64,000 nucleotides of DNA from Enterobacter sp. CC120223-11 (GTDB lineage: Bacteria > Pseudomonadota > Gammaproteobacteria > Enterobacterales > Enterobacteriaceae). Shown one piece after another: positions 23,358-33,505 of this stretch. The stretch covers positions 58,118 to 122,117 of the forward strand of contig NZ_OBEF01000016.1 in assembly GCF_900215375.1 (NCBI RefSeq), given 5' to 3'. Made by a program: the position numbers and the translations under genes. The notes under the pieces are model-generated. The model made no database searches. It had not been told where the DNA came from and saw nothing but the letters and a program-made list of their open reading frames with translations. Within the stretch, counting starts at the first letter, position 1, and the number at the start of each line of letters is the position of its first letter.

Positions 23358-25301
23358 TTGAGTGACATGGCGAAAAACCTAATACTCTGGCTGGTCATCG
23401 CAGTTGTGCTGATGTCAGTGTTCCAGAGCTTTGGGCCCAGCGAGTCAAATGGCCGTAAGGTGGATTACTCTACCTTCCTGCAAGAGGTCAATCAGGACCA
23501 GGTTCGCGAAGCGCGTATCAACGGACGTGAGATCAACGTTACCAAGAAAGATAGTAACCGTTACACGACTTATATTCCGGTTAACGATCCTAAGCTGCTT
23601 GATAACCTGCTGACCAAAAACGTGAAAGTAGTGGGCGAACCGCCTGAAGAACCAAGCCTGCTGGCTTCTATCTTCATTTCCTGGTTCCCAATGCTTCTGC
23701 TGATTGGTGTCTGGATCTTCTTCATGCGCCAGATGCAGGGCGGCGGTGGCAAAGGTGCCATGTCGTTCGGTAAAAGCAAAGCGCGCATGCTGACGGAAGA
23801 CCAGATCAAAACCACTTTTGCCGACGTTGCAGGTTGCGACGAAGCGAAAGAGGAAGTGGGCGAACTGGTGGAATATCTGCGTGAGCCAAGCCGCTTCCAG
23901 AAACTGGGCGGTAAAATTCCAAAAGGCGTGCTGATGGTCGGTCCTCCGGGGACCGGTAAAACCCTGCTCGCGAAGGCTATCGCTGGCGAAGCGAAAGTGC
24001 CTTTCTTCACCATTTCCGGTTCTGACTTCGTTGAAATGTTCGTCGGTGTTGGTGCATCTCGTGTGCGCGACATGTTCGAGCAGGCCAAGAAAGCAGCACC
24101 TTGCATTATCTTCATCGATGAAATCGACGCCGTAGGCCGCCAGCGTGGCGCAGGCCTGGGCGGTGGTCACGATGAACGTGAGCAGACTCTGAACCAGATG
24201 CTGGTTGAGATGGATGGCTTCGAAGGTAACGAAGGTATTATCGTTATCGCCGCAACAAACCGTCCGGACGTACTTGACCCTGCGCTGCTGCGCCCGGGCC
24301 GCTTCGACCGTCAGGTTGTGGTAGGTCTGCCGGACGTTCGCGGACGTGAACAGATCCTGAAAGTTCACATGCGTCGCGTGCCTCTGGCTCCGGATATCGA
24401 TGCGGCAATTATTGCGCGTGGTACGCCAGGCTTCTCCGGTGCGGATCTTGCGAACCTTGTCAACGAAGCCGCTCTGTTTGCCGCTCGCGGTAACAAGCGT
24501 GTCGTTTCGATGGTCGAGTTCGAGAAAGCGAAAGACAAAATCATGATGGGTGCGGAACGTCGCTCCATGGTGATGACGGAAGCGCAGAAAGAGTCCACGG
24601 CTTACCACGAAGCAGGCCATGCGATTATCGGCCGTTTGGTTCCGGAACACGATCCGGTGCACAAAGTGACAATCATTCCGCGCGGTCGTGCGCTGGGTGT
24701 GACCTTCTTCCTGCCTGAAGGCGACGCAATCAGCGCCAGCCGTCAGAAGCTGGAAAGCCAAATCTCCACGCTGTACGGTGGTCGTCTGGCGGAAGAGATC
24801 ATCTATGGCGTAGAGCATGTTTCTACCGGTGCGTCCAACGACATTAAAGTCGCGACTAACCTGGCACGTAACATGGTGACCCAGTGGGGCTTCTCCGACA
24901 AACTCGGTCCGCTGCTCTATGCAGAGGAAGATGGCGAAGTGTTCCTCGGTCGTTCCGTAGCGAAAGCCAAACATATGTCTGATGAAACGGCTCGTATCAT
25001 CGATCAGGAAGTGAAAGCGCTTATCGAACGTAACTACGCTCGTGCGCGTCAGATCCTGAATGACAACATGGACATCCTGCACTCGATGAAAGATGCGCTC
25101 ATGAAGTATGAGACCATCGATGCGCCGCAGATTGATGACCTGATGGCTCGCCGCGATGTTCGCCCGCCAGCTGGCTGGGAAGATCCAGGCGCGTCCAATA
25201 ACTCTGACAGCAATGGCACCCCGAAAGCGCCGCGCCCGGTAGATGAGCCGCGCACGCCAAACCCGGGTAACACCATGTCAGAGCAGCTGGGCGACAAATA
25301 A
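23358..25301 (+). CDS. ftsH: ATP-dependent zinc metalloprotease FtsH
   Basis: Essential inner-membrane AAA+ protease that degrades LpxC, sigma-32 and misassembled membrane proteins. Two N-terminal helices (about 8-24 and 103-124) flank a periplasmic domain; Walker A GPPGTGKT is at 195-202, and the zinc motif HEAGH at 417-421. The start is taken as TTG at 23358, because AGAGG at 23346-23349 is 8 bp from it and 17 bp from the ATG at 23367 used in some annotations (647 or 644 residues). FtsH limits LpxC, linking it to LPS supply like the lpt/kds genes here. Confidence 0.97.
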   Translation: MSDMAKNLILWLVIAVVLMSVFQSFGPSESNGRKVDYSTFLQEVNQDQVREARINGREINVTKKDSNRYTTYIPVNDPKLLDNLLTKNVKVVGEPPEEPSLLASIFISWFPMLLLIGVWIFFMRQMQGGGGKGAMSFGKSKARMLTEDQIKTTFADVAGCDEAKEEVGELVEYLREPSRFQKLGGKIPKGVLMVGPPGTGKTLLAKAIAGEAKVPFFTISGSDFVEMFVGVGASRVRDMFEQAKKAAPCIIFIDEIDAVGRQRGAGLGGGHDEREQTLNQMLVEMDGFEGNEGIIVIAATNRPDVLDPALLRPGRFDRQVVVGLPDVRGREQILKVHMRRVPLAPDIDAAIIARGTPGFSGADLANLVNEAALFAARGNKRVVSMVEFEKAKDKIMMGAERRSMVMTEAQKESTAYHEAGHAIIGRLVPEHDPVHKVTIIPRGRALGVTFFLPEGDAISASRQKLESQISTLYGGRLAEEIIYGVEHVSTGASNDIKVATNLARNMVTQWGFSDKLGPLLYAEEDGEVFLGRSVAKAKHMSDETARIIDQEVKALIERNYARARQILNDNMDILHSMKDALMKYETIDAPQIDDLMARRDVRPPAGWEDPGASNNSDSNGTPKAPRPVDEPRTPNPGNTMSEQLGDK

Positions 25302-25333
25302 GTTATCCATTGTTGATGACGCTGCTTTAGCTG

Positions 25334-25367
25334 AAAACCCTGGGGCGATCGCTCCGGGGTTTTTTTA
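25334..25367 (+). terminator. Terminator between ftsH and folP
   Basis: AAAACCC(T)GGGGCG pairs with CGCTCC(G)GGGTTTT around an AT loop and ends in seven T. folP lies 35 bp further, so it may depend on read-through or its own promoter. Confidence 0.9.
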
Positions 25368-25401
25368 TTCTTATTTCGCCAGTACTTACCAGGGATCTGT
25401 C

Positions 25402-26250
25402 ATGAAACTTTTCGCCCAGGGCACTCATCTCGACCTCGCTTATCCTCACGTGATGGGTATCCTCAACGTTACACCCGACTCTTTTTCGGATGGTGGCACC
25501 CATAACACGCTGATTGAGGCGGTTAAGCATGCCAATCTGATGATTAATGCCGGGGCGACTATCATTGATGTCGGGGGAGAATCCACCCGTCCAGGCGCCG
25601 CGGAAGTGAGCGTTGATGAAGAACTGTCCCGGGTGATCCCAGTGATTGAGGCAGTTGCTCAGCGCTTTGAGGTCTGGATTTCGGTCGATACCTCCAAACC
25701 AGAGGTGATCCGCGAGTCTGCACGTGTTGGCGCGCATATCATCAACGATATCCGCTCGCTGACGGAGCCTGGTGCGCTGGAAGCGGCTGCCGAAACCGGC
25801 CTGCCGGTGTGCCTGATGCACATGCAGGGTGAACCGCGCACTATGCAGGAAGCGCCAAAATATGACGACGTCTTTGCCGATGTTAATCGCTTCTTTGTTG
25901 AACAGATTGCGCGCTGCGAAGCTGCAGGTATCACAAAAGAAAAATTGTTACTCGACCCGGGGTTCGGTTTCGGTAAAAATCTCTCCCACAATTACGCGCT
26001 GCTTGCTCGTTTATCCGAACTTCACCATTTTGATCTGCCGCTGCTGGTTGGCATGTCGCGCAAAACGATGATTGGACAGTTACTGAATGTCGGCCCCTCG
26101 GAGCGTCTGAGTGGGAGCCTGGCTTGTGCAGTGATTGCGGCGATGCAGGGTGCGCACATTATTCGCGTTCATGACGTGAAAGAGACCGTTGAAGCGATGC
26201 GGGTGGTGGAAGCCACCCTTTCAGCAAAGGAAAACAAACGCTATGAGTAA
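25402..26250 (+). CDS. folP: Dihydropteroate synthase
   Basis: FolP joins 6-hydroxymethyl-dihydropterin diphosphate with p-aminobenzoate; the sulfonamide target. The TIM-barrel protein has 282 residues with the signatures [14 protein letters not shown] (19-32) and [11 protein letters not shown] (about 56-66), and SVDTSKPEV. The long upstream extension overlapping ftsH is rejected. Its end overlaps glmM by 8 bp, the normal folP-glmM coupling. No insertion in the sulfonamide loop is visible. Confidence 0.97.
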   Translation: MKLFAQGTHLDLAYPHVMGILNVTPDSFSDGGTHNTLIEAVKHANLMINAGATIIDVGGESTRPGAAEVSVDEELSRVIPVIEAVAQRFEVWISVDTSKPEVIRESARVGAHIINDIRSLTEPGALEAAAETGLPVCLMHMQGEPRTMQEAPKYDDVFADVNRFFVEQIARCEAAGITKEKLLLDPGFGFGKNLSHNYALLARLSELHHFDLPLLVGMSRKTMIGQLLNVGPSERLSGSLACAVIAAMQGAHIIRVHDVKETVEAMRVVEATLSAKENKRYE

Positions 26251-27580
26251 TCGTAAATATTTTGGCACCGACGGCATCCGTGGTCGCGTAGGTGATGCGC
26301 CAATTACTCCTGACTTCGTGCTCAAGCTAGGCTTTGCTGCGGGTAAAGTGTTGGCTCGCCACGGTTCACGTAAAGTGATTATCGGCAAAGACACCCGTAT
26401 CTCTGGCTATATGCTGGAATCCGCTCTGGAAGCCGGTCTGGCGGCTGCGGGCTTGTCTGCATCCTTTACCGGCCCAATGCCGACGCCTGCCGTGGCCTAC
26501 CTCACGCGTACCTTTCGTGCTGAAGCGGGGATTGTGATCTCCGCTTCCCATAACCCGTTCTATGACAACGGCATTAAATTTTTCTCCATCGACGGCACGA
26601 AGCTGCCGGATGCCGTAGAAGAAGCCATTGAAGCCGAACTGGAAAAAGAGATCACCTGTGTGGATTCTGCAGAACTCGGCAAAGCCAGCCGCATTGTCGA
26701 TGCCGCGGGCCGCTACATTGAGTTTTGTAAGGCGACGTTCCCGAACGAGCTGAACCTTAACGAACTGAAAATTGTGGTGGATTGCGCCAACGGGGCGACC
26801 TATCACATTGCGCCAAACGTCTTCCGTGAACTGGGTGCGAAGGTCATCACCATCGGCTGCGAACCAAACGGTTTGAACATTAACGAAGAAGTCGGCGCGA
26901 CCGACGTGCGTGCGCTCCAGGCTCGTGTGCTGGCAGAGAAGGCGCATATGGGTATCGCCTTTGACGGTGACGGTGACCGCGTGATCATGGTTGATCACGA
27001 AGGTAACAAGGTGGATGGCGATCAGATCCTCTACATCATCGCTCGTGAAGGCCTGCGTCAGGGCCAGCTGCGCGGTGGTGCTGTCGGCACGCTGATGAGC
27101 AACATGGGCCTCGAAGTCGCGCTCAAACAGTTGGGGATTCCATTTACCCGTGCCAAAGTCGGCGACCGTTACGTGCTGGAAGCGATGCAGGAAAAAGGCT
27201 GGCGTATTGGGGCTGAAAACTCGGGTCACGTGATCCTGCTGGACAAAACCACTACCGGTGACGGCATTGTTGCTGCGCTGCAGGTCGTGGCGGCGATGGC
27301 GCGCAATCATATGACGTTGCAGGATCTGTGCAGCGGAATGAAGATGTTCCCTCAGGTGTTGGTGAATGTTCGCTACACCGACGGCAGCGAAAACCCGCTG
27401 GAAAATGAAACCGTGAAAAGCGTGACGGCTGAAGTTGAAGCCGCACTGGGCAGCCGCGGGCGCGTGTTGTTGCGTAAATCGGGCACCGAGCCGCTGATTC
27501 GCGTGATGGTCGAAGGCGAAGATGATGCACAGGTTAACGCCTTTGCTAACCGTATCGCTGACGCAGTGAAGGCCGTTTAA
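26243..27580 (+). CDS. glmM: Phosphoglucosamine mutase
   Basis: GlmM converts glucosamine-6-phosphate to glucosamine-1-phosphate on the way to UDP-GlcNAc, the MurA substrate. The 445 residues carry the phosphoserine loop SASHNP (Ser102) and the Mg-binding DGDGDR. Start at [11 protein letters not shown] inside the end of folP. RapZ, which senses its substrate, is also encoded in this window. Confidence 0.98.
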   Translation: MSNRKYFGTDGIRGRVGDAPITPDFVLKLGFAAGKVLARHGSRKVIIGKDTRISGYMLESALEAGLAAAGLSASFTGPMPTPAVAYLTRTFRAEAGIVISASHNPFYDNGIKFFSIDGTKLPDAVEEAIEAELEKEITCVDSAELGKASRIVDAAGRYIEFCKATFPNELNLNELKIVVDCANGATYHIAPNVFRELGAKVITIGCEPNGLNINEEVGATDVRALQARVLAEKAHMGIAFDGDGDRVIMVDHEGNKVDGDQILYIIAREGLRQGQLRGGAVGTLMSNMGLEVALKQLGIPFTRAKVGDRYVLEAMQEKGWRIGAENSGHVILLDKTTTGDGIVAALQVVAAMARNHMTLQDLCSGMKMFPQVLVNVRYTDGSENPLENETVKSVTAEVEAALGSRGRVLLRKSGTEPLIRVMVEGEDDAQVNAFANRIADAVKAV

Positions 27581-27598
27581 GTTTTGCGTTAACTGCTT

Positions 27599-27625
27599 AA
27601 AAAGGCGGCTTTTGCTGCCTTTTTG
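27599..27625 (+). terminator. Terminator after glmM
   Basis: AAAAAGGC(G)GC pairs with GC(T)GCCTTTTT around a TTTT loop and ends in a T run; it precedes the secG promoter. Confidence 0.85.
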
Positions 27626-27644
27626 CTGCGCGGAATTTTGCATT

Positions 27645-27673
27645 TTGCTGTTTTTTTCCGCACTTGATACAAT
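27645..27673 (+). promoter_or_regulatory. Promoter and leader of secG-leuU
   Basis: -35 TTGCTG at 27645-27650 and -10 TACAAT at 27668-27673 with a 17-bp spacer. The leader is about 130 nt and ends with a small hairpin GCGGT-AAT-ACCGC at 27780-27792 directly before the AAGGAAC ribosome site of secG. Confidence 0.7.
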
Positions 27674-27808
27674 GCGACGAAATTGCCCTTGCGAAGCCCA
27701 TTCGCTTTGGTTAGTATTCACACCCGCTTCAGTGGGAAACATTAAAAAGTCCCGCTTTATTGGTTGAAGCAATTGGTATGCGGTAATACCGCAAGGAACA
27801 GGTTGATT

Positions 27809-28138
27809 ATGTACGAAGCTCTTTTGGTCGTTTTCCTTCTTGTTGCGATTGGCCTCGTTGGTCTGATCATGCTGCAGCAAGGTAAAGGCGCTGATATGGG
27901 AGCCTCCTTCGGAGCAGGCGCATCCGCTACGTTGTTTGGTTCTGGTGGTTCTGGTAATTTCATGACCCGAATGACCGCAGTTCTGGCGACGCTGTTCTTC
28001 ATTATCAGTCTGGTACTCGGTAACCTGAATACCAACAAAACCAATAAAGGAAGCGAGTGGGATAACCTGACTGCCCCTAAATCGGAGCAGACTCAGCCAG
28101 CAGCACCGGCCCAGCCGAGCAGCGATATCCCGCACTAA
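27809..28138 (+). CDS. secG: Protein translocase subunit SecG
   Basis: Auxiliary subunit of the SecYEG channel. The 109-residue protein has two membrane helices (about 2-22 and 52-72) joined by a glycine-rich loop ([15 protein letters not shown]), and a hydrophilic Pro/Gln/Ala tail. The in-frame extension upstream of 27809 is part of the leader. tRNA-Leu starts 8 bp after the stop, so both are likely co-transcribed. Confidence 0.97.
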   Translation: MYEALLVVFLLVAIGLVGLIMLQQGKGADMGASFGAGASATLFGSGGSGNFMTRMTAVLATLFFIISLVLGNLNTNKTNKGSEWDNLTAPKSEQTQPAAPAQPSSDIPH

Positions 28139-28146
28139 GGTTCTGT

Positions 28147-28233
28147 ACCGAGGTGGTGGAATTGGTAGACACGCTACCTTGAGGTGGTAGTGCCCTAACG
28201 GGCTTGTGGGTTCGAGTCCCATCCTCGGTACCA
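28147..28233 (+). tRNA. leuU: tRNA-Leu (GAG)
   Basis: 87-nt class II tRNA with encoded CCA. The acceptor stem is ACCGAGG/CCTCGGT, the anticodon loop TTGAGGT gives anticodon GAG, and a long variable arm (TGCCCTAACGGGCT) and GGTTCGAGTCC T-loop are present. Same place as leuU of K-12, downstream of secG. A terminator follows at 28244. A copy of its last bases recurs at 33163. Confidence 0.98.
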
Positions 28234-28243
28234 ATATTCCAGA

Positions 28244-28271
28244 AAAGAGACGTCGAAAGACGTCTTTTTTT
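28244..28271 (+). terminator. Terminator of secG-leuU
   Basis: AGACGTC-GAAA-GACGTCT stem with a stable GNRA loop and seven T. Confidence 0.93.
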
Positions 28272-28394
28272 GTTTTTGTCCTTTCTCATTTTCGCCTGTT
28301 TTTTAATAAACAAATCTCTCCTGTTGGCCCTCACCATTAACCGATAAAGTCGGCTTCGTCTATTTTCACATCATCATGCAGGAACGAAGACGCC

Positions 28395-28793
28395 ATGACT
28401 CTCTCTAAAACCGTGCTGCTGGCGGGCATATTTATGCTGACCGCTTGCAGTCATTCATCTTCTTTAAATACCGCCAATGAAATACAGGAAATGTCGGTGC
28501 CTGTTGTTCATGAGCAAAATAGCGCAGCGGCAAACAATCGTGACGTGACGAGTTGTTATAAAGATAATGCCCAGAGGCTCAGCAAACTCCAGTTTTCATT
28601 GAAATCGGATTTGGGTGAGGATGTGCAACCTTCAGAAATATTTGATACCCACAGCGATGCTCATCGCGTATATGTGGCTTTGTCGAAGCTTGAGCAGATC
28701 TCAGCGATGAATGAGACTTACCATAAAGAGGGGAACGTGGCAGGGCTGAAGGCGATCAATGAGATGCTGAAACCTGTGAACGTGGCGGCGTGA
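28395..28793 (+). CDS. Small lipoprotein of unknown function
   Basis: 132 codons with a lipoprotein signal peptide: short charged start, hydrophobic core and lipobox LTAC at 15-18 (Cys18 lipidated). Ser19-His20 at the next positions argue against inner-membrane retention, so the outer membrane is likely. The mature ~115 residues have a single further cysteine (CYKDNAQRL) and a mainly helical C-terminal half; I recognise no family. AGGAA lies 10 bp before the ATG. The DNA looks more AT-rich than its neighbours, especially in the first half. It is convergent with the YfaZ-type gene and belongs to the accessory stretch between leuU and argG. Real gene likely; function unknown. Confidence 0.75.
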   Translation: MTLSKTVLLAGIFMLTACSHSSSLNTANEIQEMSVPVVHEQNSAAANNRDVTSCYKDNAQRLSKLQFSLKSDLGEDVQPSEIFDTHSDAHRVYVALSKLEQISAMNETYHKEGNVAGLKAINEMLKPVNVAA

Positions 28794-28813
28794 ATCACGC
28801 CTGATGTAAGAAA

Positions 28814-28836
28814 GATTGCCGGGCCCCCGGCAATCC
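28814..28836. terminator. Hairpin between lipoprotein and yfaZ-like genes
   Basis: GATTGCCGGG pairs with CCGGCAATC around a short C-rich loop; no T run on either side, so termination strength is uncertain. Confidence 0.55.
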
Positions 28837-28845
28837 ATAAGGGGG

Positions 28846-29397
28846 TCAGAAGGTAAAGTTGAAGCCTGCATAGGCCCCGTCAGCGAGCGTGTTATCACGA
28901 TGACCGTTCTTGCCCTCCATATCGATATAGCGATATCCCGCCTCGATATTCATTGATTTGATAACGTGCAGACGCACACCCGCATTGGCTTCCTTGTAAT
29001 CTTCAACGCCGCTGGAGAGAGAATCCGGCGAGTAATAGTAATCTCCGAATACGGTGACGAAATCGCCCAGTGGAACCTGCGCCCCGCCGCCAACAGCGAC
29101 GGCATAACCCTCGTCGCCGTCTTTTGGATTCAGGTACAGCGCCTTACCGCCAACGGTAAACAACACTGGCCCGAGCGGCAGGTTAAACCCCATTCCAAGC
29201 CCTGCAACGTCGCCATCATCGTCGCTGTGTCCCCAGTTACCGTTGAACGTGAGGCCCGGATCGTTTGCGCCGAAACTGGCAGAGAGATTGGTGAATTTTT
29301 CGCCTGCTTCGGCATGGAGGTTTACTGCGGCATTCGCCGTGGCGGCGGTGCCAAGCGCCACAAGCAGCAGCGCGGTTTTTAATCTGAACATATGCAT
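28846..29397 (-). CDS. YfaZ-family outer-membrane protein
   Basis: 183-residue exported protein resembling E. coli YfaZ over its length, with shared stretches such as GLTFNGNWGHSDDDGD, FTVGGKALYLNPKDGDEGYA and EAGYRY. Signal peptide cleaved near TANA (residue 23). Alternating polar/hydrophobic strands and a terminal Phe (GFNFTF) fit an outer-membrane beta-barrel. YfaZ function is not known; the family is predicted to form a porin-like barrel. Start set at 29397 because AAGGAT is 7 bp upstream; a second ATG 6 bp later would be too far. It is next to an OmpA-type gene on the same strand, separated by that gene's terminator. It may be a paralogue of a yfaZ elsewhere in the genome. Confidence 0.85.
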   Translation of the reverse strand: MHMFRLKTALLLVALGTAATANAAVNLHAEAGEKFTNLSASFGANDPGLTFNGNWGHSDDDGDVAGLGMGFNLPLGPVLFTVGGKALYLNPKDGDEGYAVAVGGGAQVPLGDFVTVFGDYYYSPDSLSSGVEDYKEANAGVRLHVIKSMNIEAGYRYIDMEGKNGHRDNTLADGAYAGFNFTF

Positions 29398-29416
29398 GGG
29401 ATGATCCTTCAAATAT

Positions 29417-29443
29417 AAAAAAGCCCGATGCATGTGATCGGGC
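29417..29443 (-). terminator. Terminator of the OmpA-type gene
   Basis: On the minus strand GCCCGAT pairs with ATCGGGC and is followed by TTTTTT. It lies between the OmpA-type gene and the YfaZ-type gene, whose ribosome site begins only about 7 bp further. Confidence 0.88.
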
Positions 29444-29477
29444 AAATGAAACAAGTGTTTGCTATCGCGAGTAAGGC

Positions 29478-30512
29478 TTACTGACCGGAGATTTGAACGA
29501 CTACGCGGCGGTCAGGAGACAGGCAGCTAATCAGCGCATTGCCGGTCTGGTTGTCACAGGTGGAGCCGGTGACTGATTCAGTCGCGCCGCGGCCTTCTGT
29601 TTGGATGTTAGCCGCTGGCATACCGTCAGCAATCAGCTGATCTGCAACTGCCTGAGCACGCTGCGCAGAAAGCTGCTGGTTGTATTCTGCCTGGCCGGTA
29701 CGGTCGCTGTAGCCGATAACCGTAGTGGAATTGTTCTTCGCCGACTGCATCTCCGGGGAGTTATACAGCTGGTTGATCGCGGCTTTGCCTTCGTCAGTCA
29801 GCGTGGCGGAATCGTAGCCGAACATCACGTCAGATTTCAGGTTGAAGGTTTTCACTTCCGGAGCGGCGGCAGGGGCTGCGACAACGGGGGCCACATCATC
29901 ATGCTGACCAAAGCGGTAAACAATACCGGCGGTCACGGAGTGAACATCAGAGCTCAGACCGATCTGATTCGAGTTGCCAACGTTGCTGACCCACTGGTAT
30001 TCCAGGCGACCAGCCCAGTTTTTGGTGAAGGCATATTCGGTACCTGCTGCCACGACCGGACGCACGCCCGTTTCAAAGTTGCTATGACCGGCAACGTCGG
30101 TTTCCGCCCGATAACCCATTGCGCCGAAACGACCGTACAGGTCCCAGTTATCGGTCAGCCCGTAGCTGGTTTTCAGCGAGAGCTGCAGGCCCTGGCTTTT
30201 CATTTTCGCGCCGTTTACACCGTGGTTGCCGTTGTACTGCATATTGCCGAGGTAGTCGTAACCGCCTTCAACTGCCAGCCAGTTATTAATCTGGTAGCCG
30301 CCAAATACGCCACCGCCAACGTTGTCGTGATCGACGTTGAAGTCATTGGACGGGGCCAGGCTTTCATTGAAACCTTTATTACCGCTGACGTCTGCATAAT
30401 GGGACCAGCCAAATTTCGCGCCGCCGTACCAGGTACCCGCGTCACCCGCAGCGAATGCGGTGGACACTGCACATGCGTTTAAAACCATCAGAGCAACAAG
30501 CGTCTTTTTCAT
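29478..30512 (-). CDS. OmpA-type porin, second copy type
   Basis: 344 residues with signal peptide (cleavage near TAFA, residue 21), an eight-stranded OmpA barrel beginning TWYGGAKFGWSHY and ending YRFG (about 27-202), a short Ala/Pro hinge (VAPVVAAPAAAPEV, about 208-220) and the OmpA C-terminal peptidoglycan-binding domain (about 224-340). The mDAP-binding Asp270 (GYSDRTG) and Arg285 and the disulfide pair Cys319/Cys330 are kept. It differs widely from E. coli OmpA in surface loops, and true ompA is normally near sulA elsewhere, so this is probably a paralogue. It has its own terminator and a 218-bp leader gap. An IprA-type regulator is encoded just upstream on the same strand. Confidence 0.9.
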   Translation of the reverse strand: MKKTLVALMVLNACAVSTAFAAGDAGTWYGGAKFGWSHYADVSGNKGFNESLAPSNDFNVDHDNVGGGVFGGYQINNWLAVEGGYDYLGNMQYNGNHGVNGAKMKSQGLQLSLKTSYGLTDNWDLYGRFGAMGYRAETDVAGHSNFETGVRPVVAAGTEYAFTKNWAGRLEYQWVSNVGNSNQIGLSSDVHSVTAGIVYRFGQHDDVAPVVAAPAAAPEVKTFNLKSDVMFGYDSATLTDEGKAAINQLYNSPEMQSAKNNSTTVIGYSDRTGQAEYNQQLSAQRAQAVADQLIADGMPAANIQTEGRGATESVTGSTCDNQTGNALISCLSPDRRVVVQISGQ

Positions 30513-30685
30513 GTTGAGCCTTAATCCTGTATTTAAGTCTGAAACTCAATGAGTTCGGAAAATAGAGCAGGCGGCTACGATATCGATGATTTTTATTTTC
30601 GGTTAATTCAAAGGCGTTTAAATTTAAATAATGCGGGGGTTTTAGACGGATTATTGTCTGGTTGTTTTCTGGTGTGTTGAAATGT

Positions 30686-30722
30686 AAAAACTCTCTGTGC
30701 TTGATTTAAAACAGAGAGTTTC
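30686..30722 (-). terminator. Terminator of the IprA-type regulator
   Basis: Minus strand: AAACTCTCTGT pairs with ACAGAGAGTTT around an AT-rich loop, then TTTTT. It separates the regulator from the OmpA-type gene, so the latter needs its own promoter in 30513-30685. Confidence 0.88.
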
Positions 30723-30730
30723 GATGCGGT

Positions 30731-31360
30731 TCAGAATTTTTCAGGAAGGGATTCGATATGCTGTAAATACCCGCCACGAATAAACTGGATGTATTTTCCT
30801 TTCTTCAGGGCGGAGAGGACGTTGAGAACGCTGCTGCGTGAGAGGTGCGTTCTGTCCTGAATATAATCGAGAATGGAAACACGCATTCGCATTTCTTCTG
30901 GCAGCAGAATCATTTCCATAAGATGGTTGCGAATAACGGCGTAAGTGCGCTGCTGCAGGACCAGTGCGTCACGATAGGCCAGATAAGCGGTGTGATACGC
31001 CAGAAGCGAAGTGGCCTCTTCCCAGAGATTCTTCTCTCTGATGATGGCAAGCGATTCTTCTGCATCAATACGCAGGAGCACGGATTCAGTTTCTACGCGC
31101 AAGAGATGGCCACGCATCGGCTGGAGAATTTCAGCAATACCAAATACGTGCCCTTCATACACCGTGATCATCAGTAAGCCATCGGAAGCACGAAGCATTG
31201 ATACTTCACCCTCCCGGAACAGCCACACTTGCTGCTTGCCTTTATAATTCCAGTTCAGCTTTTTTCTGGCAATCGCATTGACCGGAGTGGCCCTGGGTTC
31301 AAGGGCATCCAGCAGTCGATTAATGGCCTGCTGAGGACGAATGGGAGGCGAGATGTGCAT
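30731..31360 (-). CDS. IprA/YaiV-type transcription regulator
   Basis: 209-residue CRP-fold protein. The C-terminal part (EEMRMRVSILDYIQDRTHLSRSS... then VLNVLSALKKGKYIQF) matches E. coli YaiV/IprA, known as an inhibitor of hydrogen peroxide resistance. The N-terminal beta-roll is present but lacks the cyclic-nucleotide phosphate-binding cassette of CRP, so it is unlikely to bind cAMP. The winged helix lies at about residues 155-205. Start set at 31360: GAGGATCT is properly spaced there, while the ATG 4 codons upstream has no ribosome site. Its place beside outer-membrane genes suggests it controls them; that is inference. Not assigned as iprA itself because a yaiV orthologue may exist elsewhere. 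Confidence 0.82.
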   Translation of the reverse strand: MHISPPIRPQQAINRLLDALEPRATPVNAIARKKLNWNYKGKQQVWLFREGEVSMLRASDGLLMITVYEGHVFGIAEILQPMRGHLLRVETESVLLRIDAEESLAIIREKNLWEEATSLLAYHTAYLAYRDALVLQQRTYAVIRNHLMEMILLPEEMRMRVSILDYIQDRTHLSRSSVLNVLSALKKGKYIQFIRGGYLQHIESLPEKF

Positions 31361-31505
31361 AGAGATCCTCATGAGAAATGATGATTTCTTCCGTCAAAAT
31401 TATACAAGTCATGGTAATGCACAAGCGAGGATACGGACAGGTAAAATAGACTTAAATGTTAGTCAGGGGCAAAAATTGTGATGTGCTGGCAAGCATTATT
31501 ACGCT

Positions 31506-31538
31506 TAAAAATAATAAAGGCCGGAACACCGGCCTTTA
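31506..31538 (-). terminator. Terminator of argG
   Basis: Minus strand: AAAGGCCGG pairs with CCGGCCTTT around TGTT, followed by a TTATTTTTAAG tail. Confidence 0.88.
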
Positions 31539-31552
31539 TATACAGGAGAGCA

Positions 31553-32989
<1,437 letters not shown>

Positions 32990-33162
32990 CATCTTTTGCA
33001 CGGAACCGGAAGTGATTCCTGAGTTTTATCAGAAAAAATCCCTCATGGCCGCCATAACATTATGCATAACATCAGGTTTTCGGCACCCCACCAATTATCA
33101 GGCCGAATCAGTTGACATAACGGGTGAATTTTCAATATAATTCAGGCCGATTTTACGTTCCG

Positions 33163-33175
33163 TCCTCGGTACCAA
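33163..33175 (+). repeat. Copy of the tRNA-Leu 3' tail
   Basis: TCCTCGGTACCAA repeats exactly the last 12 bases of leuU with CCA plus one more base (28222-28234), same orientation. Extending upstream, GTTCCG matches GTCCCA with two transitions, so about 19 bp are alike. No other part of a tRNA is recognisable here. Confidence 0.8.
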
Positions 33176-33188
33176 ATCCCAGCAGTAT

Positions 33189-33217
33189 TTGCGTTTTTTA
33201 CTTCGAATGAGTAAAAT
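33189..33217 (+). promoter_or_regulatory. Promoter of metY-rimP-nusA-infB
   Basis: -35 TTGCGT at 33189-33194 and -10 TAAAAT at 33212-33217, 17-bp spacer, start expected near 33224, just before the tRNA. Confidence 0.85.
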
Positions 33218-33232
33218 ATGCCACGTTTCAGG

Positions 33233-33309
<77 letters not shown>

Positions 33310-33322
33310 CTTTCCCTTTGAG

Positions 33323-33367
33323 TTTTTTCAAATCATTTCTTCGAAATCGTCGCTGGATTTGAAAAAA
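33323..33367 (+). other. 12-bp inverted repeat after metY
   Basis: TTTTTTCAAATC (33323-33334) and GATTTGAAAAAA (33356-33367) are perfect complements around a 21-nt loop that itself can fold (TTTCTTCGAAATCG). In the transcript this would be a long stem between metY and rimP, a possible processing site. Confidence 0.6.
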
Positions 33368-33421
33368 TTCTCATGGAAAGGTTTCTAAACCGCATTTGCG
33401 GTTATAGGGTTCAGTTATCTA

Positions 33422-33446
33422 AAGCCCCGATTTATCGGGGTTTTTT
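33422..33446 (+). terminator. Terminator between metY and rimP
   Basis: CCCCGAT-TT-ATCGGGG followed by six T. Since rimP-nusA-infB have no obvious strong promoter behind it, it is probably leaky, as known for this operon. Confidence 0.88.
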
Positions 33447-33505
33447 GTTATCTGACTAAAGAATAACTGGGCTTTATGCCCTTTTTTTATGTCTTGGGGG
33501 TGGGC

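Noticed and set aside
23445..25082. 545-codon open frame on the minus strand
   Set aside because: Lies wholly opposite ftsH; composition (His/Phe/Arg rich) is the usual shadow of a conserved GC-rich gene.
26366..28234. 622-codon open frame on the minus strand
   Set aside because: Opposite glmM and secG and runs through the tRNA-Leu gene; no family similarity.
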